Positions 22,438 through 34,264 of a DNA stretch of 64,000 bases are shown piece by piece. The position numbers were made by a program, and so were the translations under genes. The stretch covers positions 5,877,730 through 5,941,729 of the forward strand of contig JABAKD010000011.1 of NCBI GenBank assembly GCA_012845835.1, written 5' to 3'. The notes below the pieces were generated by a model. The model was not told where the DNA came from, made no database searches, and saw nothing but the letters and a program-made list of their open reading frames with translations. The number at the start of each line of letters is the position of its first letter. Position 1 is the first letter of the stretch. Source of the DNA: Undaria pinnatifida. Taxonomy: Eukaryota; Sar; Phaeophyceae; Laminariales; Alariaceae.

Positions 22438-23477
22438 GGCATGCAGAGATTCGACTGCCTACCGGTATAGACCTCATCACACCCACGTACAAAATTCGAC
22501 GTACGTACGTAGGACTGTATTATAGTGTGTAGTAATAGGCACGCTCGTCGACGAGCGAAGCAAGAAAAATGCTCATGACTGACGACCCCCCCTCTTGCGC
22601 GATAAAAACACAACAAGAAGCGTATATACCGCTGCGCGACGGGGGTGTGGGTGTGTGTGGGGGGGGTCTCATCTGCCTGGTTACAGACCCCGGCGGCACA
22701 ATTACACCTGCATGCAGTATACCTATCTATATGAACAAGAAGGACGACACTCGGACCCAGTGTGGCTACGCATTGAGACGTCATGATGATGAGATGATAA
22801 TAATAAGCAGAAACGAACAACCAAGTCGTCACTAGAAATCGGAAAATAAATGTATACATAAAACCTACCCATACCACTCAAAATGTTGATGTTTAGTACT
22901 TACTTGTATTATGGCTTTGTTCAAAACGTGTGTGGTGGATGACGACGATGATGGTGATGTGATGATGGTGCAGAGATAAAATATTTAGAAACATCAGCAT
23001 CAGTAAGCAGCAGCAGCACTACTACTATATTGCTACTAGCAACTAACTGTTACAGCGCAGCAGCAATCGTAGGAAAGGGGGGGGGGGCGGTAGGGGGGGG
23101 GGAGGGCATTTTTACGATCGACACATACCAACCAGTAGCCCCTTTCTTTGTCCTTGAAAATATGAATAATGTTCTCTCTGATTGATTCGAGTGACTTTGA
23201 TCTTGTACCAGGTACAATGTTGCTATGAATCTGTCTGTGTGTTGCCAACGCGTGAACGTACGAGAGAGTAGAAAGCGAGGCACGTACAACAACAGGTAGG
23301 GTGAGTGCAATGGGCTGTCAACTGCTCGTTGTGTGCTCTCTGGTTTTTAAAAATACATACTATAGTTTTTCCATGTACTTTTTCGAACGCACACTGGTGA
23401 GGGTCCTTCCAACGCACACTGTGTCGGGCCCGGGGGGGGGGGTTCGGGGGGGGGCGCGTCGCCCCCCCCCGACACTG
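22438..23477. other. Gene-free spacer
   Basis: No exon recognised. It contains G-runs (23078-23105, 23432-23465), a short AGCAGC stretch, and one exact TACCAGGTA motif at 23206. Confidence 0.45.
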
Positions 23478-24750
23478 CTACTAGCATCCAAGCACCGTTC
23501 GGCTGCCCTGCCAACCCAGTGCTGGTGGTGCATTTTGGGACACACACACGAACACCAACACACTCTACACTGCTAGTAGTAGCATACAAGCACCCTTCGG
23601 CTGGCCTGCCAACCCAGCGCTGGTGGTGCATTTTGGGACACACACACGAACACCAACACACTCTACACTGCTAGTAGTAGCATACAACCACCCTTCGGCT
23701 GGCCTGCCAACCCAGCGCTGGTGGTGCATGCGCTTGAACGTTTGCGCCTCTGCTGTTCGATCCTGCTACATCACGATGCGGGACAACAAAAAAAAAAACA
23801 ACACAACACACAAACATTTCACTTCGTTGTGCCCTGGGCTGCGGACAAAAAAATCCCTTCCCAAAAACCCCTTCTCGTCCTTACAAAACCATAAAATTCA
23901 AACGGCTGCGATTCAAATCAAACGGCGTGACGAACTACACCCTCGCACGCAAACAACCACCTCGTGGGTGCATTTTGGGACACACACACAAACACCAACA
24001 CACTCTACACTGCTAGTAGTAGCATACAACCACCCTTCGGCTGGCCTGCCAACCCAGCGCGGGTGGTGCATGCGCTTGAACGTTTGCGCCTCTGCTGTTC
24101 GATCCTGCTACATCACGATGCGGGACAACAAAAAAAAAAACAACACAACACACAAACATTTCACTTCGTTGTGCCCTGGGCTGCGGACAAAAAAATCCCT
24201 TCCCAAAAACCCCTTCTCGTCCTTACAAAACCATAAAATTCAAACGGCTGCGATTCAAATCAAACGGCGTGACGAACTACACCCTCGCACGCAAACAACC
24301 ACCTCGTGGGTGCATTTTGGGACACACACACAAACACCAACACACTCTACACTGCTAGTAGTAGCATACAACCACCCTTCGGCTGGCCTGCCAACCCAGC
24401 GCGGGTGGTGCATGCGCTTGAACGTTTGCGCCTCTGCTGTTCGATCCTGCTACATCACGATGCGGGACAACAAAAAAAAAAAAAACACAACACACAAACA
24501 TTTCACTTCGTTGTGCCCTGGGCTGCGGACAAAAAAATCCCTTCCCAAAAAACCCTCCTCGTCCTTACAAAACCATAAAATTCAAACGGCTGCGATTCAA
24601 ATCAAACGGCGTGACGAACTACACCCTCGCACGCAAACAACCACCTCGTGGGTGCATTTTGGGACACACACACGAACACCAACACACTCTACACTGCTAG
24701 TAGTAGCATACAAGCACCCTTCGGCTGGCCTGCCAACCCAGCGCTGGTGG
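23478..24750 (+). repeat. 342-bp tandem array (three full units plus partials)
   Basis: The landmark TTTTGGGACACACAC recurs at 23533, 23631, 23973, 24315 and 24657, giving one 98-bp short unit, three 342-bp units and a partial unit. The long units are almost identical, so the expansion is recent. Because 342 is divisible by three, one frame stays open over 23623-24873; that does not show it is translated. Confidence 0.92.
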
Positions 24751-24760
24751 TCTCCGGAGC

Positions 24761-25156
24761 GTGCTGTGGGTGTCTGCTATGAGCCCCTTCGCTCGTTCTA
24801 CGCTCCTCTGCGGCTGCGTGTTCTTCGCCCGCTTCAAACGTCACGGCGTACCACCACCTGGTGCTGCGTTTGAATCTCTGCACAACATGCAGCGGAACGT
24901 CCTTACAGCAGAGCGGTATCTTGACGACTGGGGAGACCAACTGTTCCAATACACATTTGCAGGGCTCTCTCTGCCTCATCGCTTGGAGTTCGTCCTACAT
25001 CCTTCCGCCTTGCGAGGGCAACAACAATCCATTCAGCAATTGCACTGCCCGAATGGCCTCGTTCTACAGCGCCGGAACACTCGCACTGTTCCGTGCAGGG
25101 GGGATGGCAACTGCGGCTGGCACTCTCTGCTCAACGGGAACTGCACCTTCTTGGGA
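24761..25156 (+). pseudogene. OTU-like cysteine protease fragment
   Basis: The open frame contains VPCRGDGNCGWHSLLNG, which resembles the catalytic D-G-N-C motif of OTU-family cysteine proteases. It is preceded by a plausible coding stretch (YTFAGLSLPHRLEFVLHP, then GQQQSIQQL). A donor-like GACAG|GTATGT follows at 25158. The distal catalytic His was not found, so this is a fragment or one exon. The nearby PIF1-like fragment suggests one decayed mobile element, since some animal Helitrons carry OTU domains. The family call rests on one motif. Confidence 0.4.
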
Positions 25157-25297
25157 CAGGTATGTACACGGCATTGCTTATACGCTACGCACTCAGCATG
25201 GTCACAGCTGTGTTTGTATGTACAGCGGCGTGCACACCGCTCTCGCCGCGTGTGTAGAGTACGTACATGTGTAGCGCAGCAGTACTCCCGTGTGTTT

Positions 25298-25612
25298 GCG
25301 TTTGTAGCATACCCGTACTTCTTCGAACCTGCTAAAGTCTACTACCTCACCTTCCACCAGCGTTCCTGCGGTGCAAATGCGTTCCGTCACCTGTGTATCC
25401 ATCATCTCCTATGTATGTAGGCGTCTCCAGCTATGTGTGTGCGTCCTGTGCTTGCGTTTGTAGCGTACGCGTGCGTGTTCGAAACTGTTCGAACCCGCCA
25501 TACTACCTCACCTTCCACCGGCGTTCCTGGGGTGCAAATCCCTTCCGTCGCCTGTTTATGCGTCATGTCCTATGTGTGTAGGCGTCTCCAGCTACGTCTG
25601 GGCGTCCTGTAA
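25298..25612 (+). repeat. Tandem duplication, about 156-bp unit
   Basis: Two diverged copies share GCGTTTGTAGC, CTACCTCACCTTCCACC, GCGTTCCTG and TAGGCGTCTCCAGCTA in the same order, starting near 25298 and 25454. They lie between the OTU-like and helicase-like fragments. Confidence 0.8.
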
Positions 25613-25822
25613 CAATGGTTCTTGTCTTTCAGCACGTTACATCCTACACCTGCGTACAACGTAACCCATGCGCACATTGTCCTCACACCATGCGGCCTTG
25701 CCCGCCGAATTCTGCTGTTACCTTTACAGGGGACTAAATACGAGCATCCTCTCGGCGACATTCTCCGCCTCAAAAATGAAATCGCCAACTTCATCGTGCT
25801 TCACGTGACCGCCGTTCTGCAG

Positions 25823-26291
25823 GGGAGTTGCCGTCAGCGGAGCGTACATAGTGAAACAGTGGCCGCTCATGGTCGCCGCTTGTATGACCATACATAGGGT
25901 ACAGGGTGTTGGGTTCGAGCGGGTTGCCGTGTGGATTCCGAGTAGAGGATTCTTCGCCCAGGGCCAGGGGTACACCGCTGTATCTAGGGGTAAAACTCTT
26001 GGGGGCCTATTCATAGTCTTGCCGAGTGCTGTATTGCGCGACAGAGGCGCCGCCCGCGATTTCATGAAGGACGCCTTCCACCCCCCAATGGACGCCATCA
26101 ACGCGCTCGCGGAACTGCGCCGAAAAGCGCCAGCGACAGTAACCATCGACACGCGGGGGAGAAGAGTGGCGTACGCCACCCTATGGGACGCACGGGAAGC
26201 GTATGACGCCCCCGACGGTTGGAGAGGGCTTTGGCCTCGGGACGTTCACAGTAGTGGCCATGGATTGCAGGGGGTCTACAACGTAAACTAA
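25823..26291 (+). pseudogene. PIF1-like helicase, C-terminal fragment
   Basis: The frame reads QWPLMVAACMTIHRVQGVGF and later GQGYTAVSRGKTLGGLFIV. These match the last two conserved motifs of PIF1/RecD-type superfamily 1B helicases (ThxxQG-type motif V; GQxYxAxSR-type motif VI). A CTGCAG acceptor-like site precedes it at 25822 and a TAA ends it at 26291. The Walker A and B motifs are not visible in the upstream frames, which contain stops, so this is a remnant or the last exon of an eroded gene. Helitrons encode such helicases fused to a Rep domain; no Rep domain was seen. A virus-derived or cellular PIF1 origin is possible. Confidence 0.6.
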
Positions 26292-26324
26292 GTTTGGTCA
26301 AGCAAACCACGTCTGTAGCGATGG

Positions 26325-26490
26325 ACATTCCACCAGTCAAGTGTGACAAAACATTCCGCCACTCCCGACCATCGTCAAGTGACTTCTCGCGCGGTCAAAT
26401 GTGATAAAACATTCCGCCACTTCCGACGATCGCCAAGTGCCTTCTGGCGCAGCGAGTCACCAGTCATGTGTGACAAAAAACTTCTCCTCT
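26325..26490. repeat. About 70-bp repeat, two to three copies
   Basis: GTGTGACAAAACATTCCGCC, then a CGACCATCG-type block and a CAAGTGACTTCTCGCG-type block, recurs at about 26340, 26397 and partly at 26465. Confidence 0.65.
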
Positions 26491-26616
26491 TTACACCAAA
26501 AAGCACTTGACGAAACATGTATTGTTGTGCCCGTACATACATACAATACTTCTTGTAACATGAACATTTTCTCTAAAACTAGCAAAACGTGAGTACGAGA
26601 GTCAGGGGTAGTACTG

Positions 26617-27013
26617 TGTAATAAGGTTTAGTAAATGGGTAAGCTATTGGTTAACCTTTCGCAAGTGGTCTAACGCACTAATACCCCACTAATACCTTAA
26701 CAAATGGCGTCGTCGGCAGGACATGGGTTTTTTGGGTCTTGGGTTCGAGTCCCACATCCACCATGAATTGAATAAACTCTTGACTTTTTTCAGACTTTCC
26801 CCCCATGTCGAACTTGAACAATAGTCTCCCCGGTATACCCAGGAAATGAAACGGCTTGGATAATTGACAGGTCCGCCTGTATATCTGACCGACCTGGTAT
26901 CCCGCCGTTTCAGGGGGGAAGAGTGTAATAAGGCTTAGTTTGGGTAAGCTATTATTGGTTACGAGCCTTTTGCAAGTGGTCTAACGGACTAAAACCCCAC
27001 TAATACCTTGACA
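26617..27013 (+). mobile_element. TRIM element, copy 3 (most complete)
   Basis: Terminal direct repeats lie at 26617-26702 and 26924-27013; both start TGTAATAAGG and end in CA. A TGG-initial putative primer-binding site (TGGCGTCGTCGGCAGG) starts at 26705, two bases after the 5' repeat. A tRNA-like 3' half (GGTTCGAGTCCCAC, then a terminal CCA) ends at 26763. The polypurine tract AGGGGGGAAGAG occupies 26912-26923 and abuts the 3' repeat. There is no ORF. The flanks do not show a clear 5-bp duplication. Confidence 0.85.
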
Positions 27014-27175
27014 ATATTGCGATTAATACAGCAGTCAGTAGTTAGTGTAGTAGTAGTGTTAGTATTAATAGAGTAGTTTAGTATTATTAGTAGAGTACTT
27101 GACAATACTGTACATATTGTAGAATAGTAGTAGAGTAGTGGTCGACCATATATATATAGTTCTAGTCTAGTAGTT

Positions 27176-27196
27176 TAGAAGTATAGTGGTAGTAGC

Positions 27197-27241
<45 letters not shown>

Positions 27242-27312
27242 TAGTAGTACTAGTAGTAGTGGCAGTAGCAGTAGTGTAGTAGTAGTAGTGGTAGTAGTGG
27301 TAGTAGTATATA
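27176..27312. repeat. (AGT)n microsatellite
   Basis: AGT-rich tract with interruptions, directly before a SINE head. Confidence 0.9.
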
Positions 27313-27320
27313 TAATAACC

Positions 27321-27608
27321 GGTCGCCCCGGCGGCGTATCAGGTTATTCTCGAGCCTGGTATAGGTCAGTTTCGTGAGTTCGACCCCCGCCGAGTGCAAT
27401 ACTCGTTTAAATTCGGTGGGACTTTTTCTTGTGCACAAATTGACTTGCGGAAAGCGCGAGAGCGTGAGTTAGCAACACTCGATGAAAAATCGACGAGCAG
27501 TGGGATTGATTGCTGAACCCTATGCGCGATAAAAATTGAAGGCAAGAACCGGGGGGAAAAAGGGACGGCACCTGTGACCACGGCTTGTCCAGAAGCTGGA
27601 AAGTAGAA
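27321..27608 (+). mobile_element. tRNA-derived SINE, family 1, copy C
   Basis: The head GGTCGCCCCGGCGGCGTATC acts as A-box region and GAGTTCGACCCCCGCC as B-box. The body matches copies A and B closely, including GATGAAAAATCGACGAGCAG, and ends GTCCAGAAGCTGGAAAGTAG. Confidence 0.78.
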
Positions 27609-29316
27609 GTGTGTACGAAGTAGAAGAAGATATGTATTAGGAGGAGGAGGATAATATTTATGTATTATTAATGGGAGCTTGAGGAGTATATGTAGTAGTA
27701 CTGCTGTTTATGTTGTAGTCAGCCGTCGTAGTATAGTCTGGTAGTACAACAGTAGTGTGGTAGTAGTAGTGAGTCGTCATACTCAGGTCGCGTACAACAG
27801 CAGTTATGGTATCAGTATAAGTGTAGTCTAGCAGTAGTCAGGCGTCGCACTCAGGTCGCGTTGCCGATACTAGACTAGTCTATAATAATATCATTTGTTG
27901 TGTATTCTGCAGCCACAATTTTTCTCGCCGTTGTAATTGTGATGTGATACCTACTCTCGTCCTGTTGTGGTGTTGCGACGATCATATTAAGGCTCTTATG
28001 ATGCGATGTTGGTGGAGGACGAGGAGGGTGTTTTTTCTACGGTGGTGGTGGTGGTGGTGGTGGTGGTGCTGCTGTGCAGCTGCTGTGCAGGGGGTTGCGC
28101 GTCATATTCTTGATATTATGCTTCATACGTTTGTTTTCTCGTTACTACAGTACATAGACTACTGGTATATTTCATCAAGACGCAACTTGAACTCTACAGC
28201 AGTTGCTCAGACATCCAACAAGTTATTGCTCTTATTTTTGCATAAGAAACGTGCTGCTGTTGCTGCTGCTGTACTGATGCCGTGCTAACCTTGTAAAGTC
28301 AATGCCACCCTCGGGCCGAAAGATGGTCGCCTATCATGTACGTAGCAGCAACACGCGTCGTGCAAGATACAGATTGATCGACGACAGACAATAATACCGA
28401 ATGTTGTTCCGAACATATTCCGAACAGTCAATAATCCGTTCAGAGGCTTCGCGCCATTTTTTTTTCAGGCCGGTTTTGAAAAAAAAGTCGGCGGTCCAGG
28501 TCCATCTCTCGTCTTTCTCGAGCAAGCAAGCGAGTGAGTTGAGTACAAAGTAGTTCAGAACAGCGTCTCAAGTCACGGAAACAAAAAACAGCCTGGCCGC
28601 ACGCAAGACCACGGCTCATACCCGTGCCTGGCGGAGGTAAGGGAGAGCACGCAGCGCTTGCAGGAGGGGTCGGCCAGCTACCTGGAGTGGATCTGTATGG
28701 GACGCTGGCGATAACTACTACGACTAAGACGGCTGCGGAGCGAGCTTTTTTTTATCAAAGGTGCCCTAGGCCTTCTTGCGCGAGAGACACGAGCACATTT
28801 TTAGCTCCTCTTTTCGAACCCGTTCCGGTACCAGTACCACGGGCATCCATCAGAGGCGGCAAGGTGGAGCTCTCGCGTAGCCCGGGCTGGCCCTCCTCGG
28901 CCGAGTGCGTCCGATATTGCTTCCTCGCTTTTGAGGTTTTGAAAAAACTGAAGGTGTTTGTTGTACCCTACACACCTGGTAGGCAGGATTTGGCGCCATG
29001 TTGGCATCTCTTGTCTCCGTGTAGTGCTGGTTTATGTCAGTCGATAACATAGGCAGTATACTGAACACAGGCACTATTGTGTATATTTGCGATACTGTTA
29101 TTACTACTGGCTGTGCCACGCGATTTGACCAGCACTATAAATCATGTAGGCACTATAAAACAGGCACTATAGAGAGACCACCACTAATACGGCGGCTCTG
29201 CGCGAGTGGCGGGCGCGGGTTGGTGCAGCGCACAGCGCCGTTCAAGCCGTCCCCCAACCAGTGCTGACGCTATCTGGGCCCGTAGCACCGCAGCCCCTCT
29301 AGCTCCTGAGGCTTAA
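27609..29316. other. Gene-free region upstream of the CXC gene
   Basis: AGT/GTA-rich sequence to about 27880, a (GGT)n run at 28041-28069, then unremarkable sequence. A MITE-like stretch with GGCACTATA repeats lies at 29049-29178. An open frame at 28624-29052 has no recognisable domain and contains a donor-like GAGGTAAGG; it could be an upstream exon but I cannot support that. Confidence 0.45.
29049..29178. mobile_element. MITE with GGCACTATA repeats
   Basis: It contains several GGCACTAT blocks and ends CACTATAGAGAGACCACC, matching the ends of the copies at 12998-13181, 40490-40735 and 54600-54730. Confidence 0.5.
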
Positions 29317-32300
29317 ATGTTGCTGCGCTCTCCCGTCCTCGCCTTCTCTCTCTCGGACCAGGGCATGCTGGATTTGGTTAGCCCTTTGAACAAAAAAATG
29401 GCGCCTGACCCAGCGGCCCAGCAGCAGCAGCAGCAGCAGCAGCTAGATGAGACAGAGGAGGGTTCGATCCCAGGGACTCCACCTATGTCCCCGTCTCGAG
29501 ACTGCAGGAAGCCGTCTTCAGGGAAAGAGGAAGGTGAAGATGCAGTTATACACATCGTGTTGGTTAGCTTGCCCTCTTCTCGCCTGTTTCCGATATCTTG
29601 GCCGTGGCGTTTGCGCTGGTTGGCTTGCTTGCCTACCTGCCGAGCAAGAAGCATAGGAGCTTTTCGATTTTTTATATCCCGGCGTGTATAGCACACGTAG
29701 CACTGCTGCTGCTCTGTATAATATCGGGTACTCTGTACACTGCTGTTTGCTTGGTCTCCGTTTTTTGTATTTTTGATTTTTTCAAGCTCTGGTTTTGTGC
29801 CTCCGCCCCGTCTCTCCTGCGCTACGCTACGAACCTGCTCTCCCCGTGCATCCACCTCACATCCACTTCCTCTCTCTGCCTCTTTTGAGGTCGCTTTGCG
29901 CCCCATGCAGCAGTGCAGTATGTTAGTGTCGTTGTTGCTGCGGCAGCCTTTGCTGGTATCAAGGGCAGAGCGAGTCAGTAAGGCATCGACACACGTACCC
30001 GCTCACCAATTTTGATATTCGAGGTGAAACTCGACTCAATCAAACAGCATCAGGGTTTTTGGTTCTGCAATCACATCATACGATTACTAGACTATACCAG
30101 GTACTACATAGTACTGTACTGATTTCCAGGCATTTCGTACGCATTTGCGCCTAGAACCTGAAATTGCAGTTCGTTGGTGCGTGTTGCATGCTAGATATTC
30201 CACTTGTTGTGTACCCGCGGCTAATAATTTGTCCTTTGCCGGCGCCTTCATAGCCGCATGATATTTTTCCCCGATGCAAACCCACTCCTGGTGGTGCTGC
30301 TGCTGCTGTTGTTTCTGCTGCTGCACTACTAGCGCGTGTGATGTGCCCTAGCGGCCCCTTGCTCTCGAGGAGCCGCCATGCCCGCCTGAACGGCCAGACC
30401 TCCTACGCACGTGTCTCCCGGAATCGTACAGCCAAAAAACGCATCCGATCTGTCTCGTATTCCATTGATTCGCCCCTCAGTTACATCCGGTGGATATATC
30501 GCATCATTGCAACATCAGCAGCTCGTATGATACAACACGATCTTTCTTTTGGAAATGCTAATCGCTATCCTATGGTACCATGCCGGTAGTTTACAGTTTA
30601 TGGTACAGTAGTACAACAACGGCGGTGCAGACAGCGGTTGCTGTTGTAGCTCCCCTGCATAGACTACTATGCATATCTTCCTGAGAGCATGACCACCAGG
30701 CACCCTACAAGTATAATACATGCATTTCTTCGAAAAATGGAGTATTATTATTAGACTGGAACGTCCCAGCTCTGCACCTCGTCCATCCCATCCCATGCAG
30801 ACCTTTGTGGCGCTTGTTTTAGTGGGTGTGCGTCTTGAAAGATCGATGGATGTGTGCCTGTTTTGGTGCTTGTGCGTCTCAAATGATTGGTGGGTCTGAG
30901 TCTCATTGTGATAAGCTTGGTAACGGGGACCGCCGATAGGGACAGCTCATGCTATCGTTATAGTGGAACCGAAGGACACGCCAGCTAGCACTGGATTGCG
31001 AATGCAATTGAGCTAAATCCACACACGACGTGTATTAGAATATGTGGAAGTGTGGTGAGCTTAAGCTTTATTTTTCTTCATCCCCCGGAGGATATAAAAA
31101 AAAAGAATCAGAAAGAAGATATCTTGGCGTCATCCCGTGCCATGCCATGACATCCCATTCTATATCCTGCCCCTTCTCTCTGATTTCATCTCTTCCTATC
31201 CCGTCTTATCCCATTAATCTCTTGATGTCTTACTGTTGTGTTGCACGTTTTAGGAGTTGGGCGTCTCAAACTGTTGGTGGGTGTGCGTGCCGATAGCTTG
31301 GTGTGTAATCCTATCCCATCGTATATATCCCATCCCATCCTATCCCATCCCGTCCCATCCCATCCCATCCCGTCCCATCCCATCCCATCCCGTCCCATCC
31401 CATCCCATCCCATGTCGTCCCATCGCATCCCACCCCATCCCATCCAACTTCTGATCCCATCCCACGTCCCATCCCATCCCACCTCCCAGCCCATCCCACA
31501 GATTTCCGTAATATCACCCATGAAGCTCGCGACTCCCCCCATCCCATCCCAATTCATTGAATCGCACATATTATCATGGCATCTCCTATGACCCCATCCC
31601 ATCCCATCCCATCCCGCAGATTCCGTAATTTCACGCATGAAGCTTGCGACAACCGAACCCAACCCAACCCAACCTAACCCAACCTAACCTAACCCAACCC
31701 AACCCAACCCAGCCCGGCCCACCCCAGCCCACCCCAGCCCACCCCAGCCCACCCCAGCCTAGCCCAGCCCACCCCAGCCCAGCGCAGCCCAGCGTAGCCC
31801 AACCCATCCCATCACATCCCATCCCATCCAACCCCACCCCATGATATCCAATTTAATTTTCATCCCATCCCGTCCCATCAAACCGACCCCTTCCCATCCC
31901 ATCCTATCCCATCCCATCCCGCAGACGCCGTTATGTCACTGATGAAGCTCGCGACTCCCGTCAAGTCCCCGGGGCCCCGAGGAGGCTTCGGCGACGGCAG
32001 CGCAGCCGCAGGTGGAGCCGCGGGGGCCGAAATGACACCGGTGTCCCTTTTCCGAAAATCTCGCCAGCCCGGCGACCTCGGAGGGCAGCTGCAGTCCCCC
32101 TTCCAATCCCCGTTCAAAAACTTCCACTTTTCACCGAGCTGCCTCTTTAGCCCCCCCGGGGCGGGCACCCTAGATTTTCCCCTTGCTGGGGGTGACACAC
32201 CCGGGCCCGGTGGGTCGAACCGCGAGCTCTGGCAGCAGACCACCCCGGATCGACGCGGGGGGAGTTCCATCATGGATGCTCGAGGGGCAGCAGGAGCGGG

Positions 32301-34214
32301 GGGTGGCGATAGGAGGGAGGATGTTGATGGTGACGGTAGCGGTGGCGGTAGCGATGGGGGTGGTGGGAGTGGTGTTGTTGGCGGTGGTCGGAGTGGGAGT
32401 GAGGGTGGGGATGGCGGGGTAAGGGTGATTGGAGGCGTTTCTACCCCGGGTAGCTGTGGCAAGAGGAAAGGGAAGGCGCTGTTCACGGACAAGCGGGGGC
32501 CGCAGGACCACTCACAGGGCCTCGGACAGGCGTGGTGCCTGGGTACCCCCGGCCGGTCTTCGAGGGAGAGCCGCGTGGTGCTCGGCGTGACCGATATCCC
32601 CGCGACCCCGGACCGATCCACCGGGGCTGTGCTACCGCCGACGCCCCAGCTATTACCCCCGACCCCCCCACCCCGCTCCTCACGCGGCGGGGACGTGGAT
32701 GTGGACGTGGCCGGGAGCGGTAGGGATGACGCGGCGGGGATATTGATGGGGCTCCGCAGTCCCGAGAGCTTGTCTTCCTTTGGCGGTGTCGGTGCGGTGG
32801 TGCCTCACGCGTTATTCTCTGGTCTTGATGATGGCGGTGGTGGTGGTAGTGGTGGAGGCGGTGGCGGTGGGGGTGGTGGTGGTGGCCGTCGGGGTTTGGT
32901 GGAGAGGAGCTGGGAGGACGATTGGGAGCAGCGCAGGGGGCGCGGGTGGTTGGCGGGTGGTCGAATCGGTCGGAGTCCTGGGGCGAGGGGGAGCGGTCGG
33001 GTGCCGGCGCGTTTCGCCGGCGGGGATAAGGATTTTGTCGGGGGGGACGCGCCGCATTCGGCCCCAGCGAAGCGACACAGGAGCAGCTTTGCGGTGTCGC
33101 TGAGAGATGCGCATTGCAAGGGCTCTTTTACGATCGAGCGCGGCACCTTGACTCGCTCTTCGTCGATCCATTCGCCGGCGGTCATCAGAGGAGGAGGAGG
33201 GGGGGGGGGAAGCGGCGGCAGCGGCAGCATGAGCTTGAGCAGCGCCGGCAGAAGCAGCAGCGGTAGTAACGGGAGAAGATATAGCAGCAGCAGCAGCAAG
33301 ATCGGCAGCAGCGGCGGTAGGGGAGACAACGGCACCTTCACCACCGCCACCACCATCAGCAGCAGCAGTGCTAGCAGCAGCGCCAGCAAAATGTGCCAAA
33401 GCGAAGGCAGCAGCAGCAGCAGCGGTGGCGGCGGCGGCGGCGGTGGCGGTGGTGGCAGGGCCAACCGCAGCGCGAACTGTCGGGTCAGGAGCCGAGGGCA
33501 GAGCATCGCAGAAGAGCCCCTTTCTCCGCCGAAACCGATCCTCTCCCCGGACGTGGCGCCTCTCGCCATGTCGCGGCGTTCCGTCTCACTCTCCCCTGCG
33601 AGACAACCGGCCTCTCGTGGCAAAGTTGTCGGAGGCGGCGGCGGCGGCGGTGGCGGCGGCGGCGGTGGCGGCGATGGCGCCCCATCCACAGCTCCGCGCG
33701 CGTCCGCCCGAGGGGCGGCACGATTGGAAAAATTGCGGCGGGGAGCCGCGGCTAAACCATCATCAGCGGCAGAGGCAGCGGCAGCGGCGGAGGCGGCGAC
33801 TGTGACCACCAGCACTGCCCCTCCGGTTACTCCAAGCCCGGCGTCGGTGCGGGCGGGGGTGGCGGCGGCGGGAGGGGGGGCGGCCTCCGCGAGATCCAGC
33901 CGCTCGTCTAAGCCGACCCCTCCACGACCTAGCCCGGGTGAAGGTGGGGGTACCCCTGTGCGTGGTCAGGCTGAGCCGGTGTCGTTTTCGTTTAATAGTC
34001 CAGAGCCGACGACGGCGGGGGCGGCGGCGGCGACGGGACCGCTTCGACGAGGGAGAGGGGGTTCCGCGCAGAAGCAGAAGCAGAAGAAGCAGGAGCAGCA
34101 ACAACAGCAGCAGAAGCAGAAGCAACAGAAACTGCAGAAGCTGCAGAAGCAGCAGAAGCAGCAGAAGCAGCAGAAGCAGCAAGAGCTAAAACAGGAGAAG
34201 GAAGAGCAGGAGCA

Positions 34215-34264
<50 letters not shown>

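Larger units (their letters stand above)
29534..31924 (+). other. CXC gene intron 1 (2391 bp, phase 1)
   Basis: The donor is GGAAG|GTGAAG and the acceptor CCCGCAG|ACGCC. It contains a SINE family 2 copy (30910-31100) and the pentanucleotide satellite (31316-31922) with two decayed copies of the exon 2 start. The satellite's C/T-rich plus strand doubles as the polypyrimidine tract. Confidence 0.6.

Noticed and set aside
23623-24873. 416-codon ORF as a real repeat protein
   Set aside because: It stays open only because the 342-bp repeat is divisible by three; all repeat units share the same stop-free frame and no domain is present.
26705-26763. A genuine tRNA gene with encoded CCA
   Set aside because: Only the 3' half folds like a tRNA, there is no 5' acceptor strand, and the same block recurs inside the other TRIM copies.
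28624-29052. 142-codon ORF upstream of the CXC gene
   Set aside because: No domain, and no junction of matching phase to 29317 could be argued; an upstream exon remains possible but unsupported.
32805-33815. 336-codon minus-strand ORF and several others antisense to CXC exon 2
   Set aside because: They are poly-Leu, poly-Pro and poly-Arg shadows of Gly/Ser/Ala codon runs in a well-supported sense exon.
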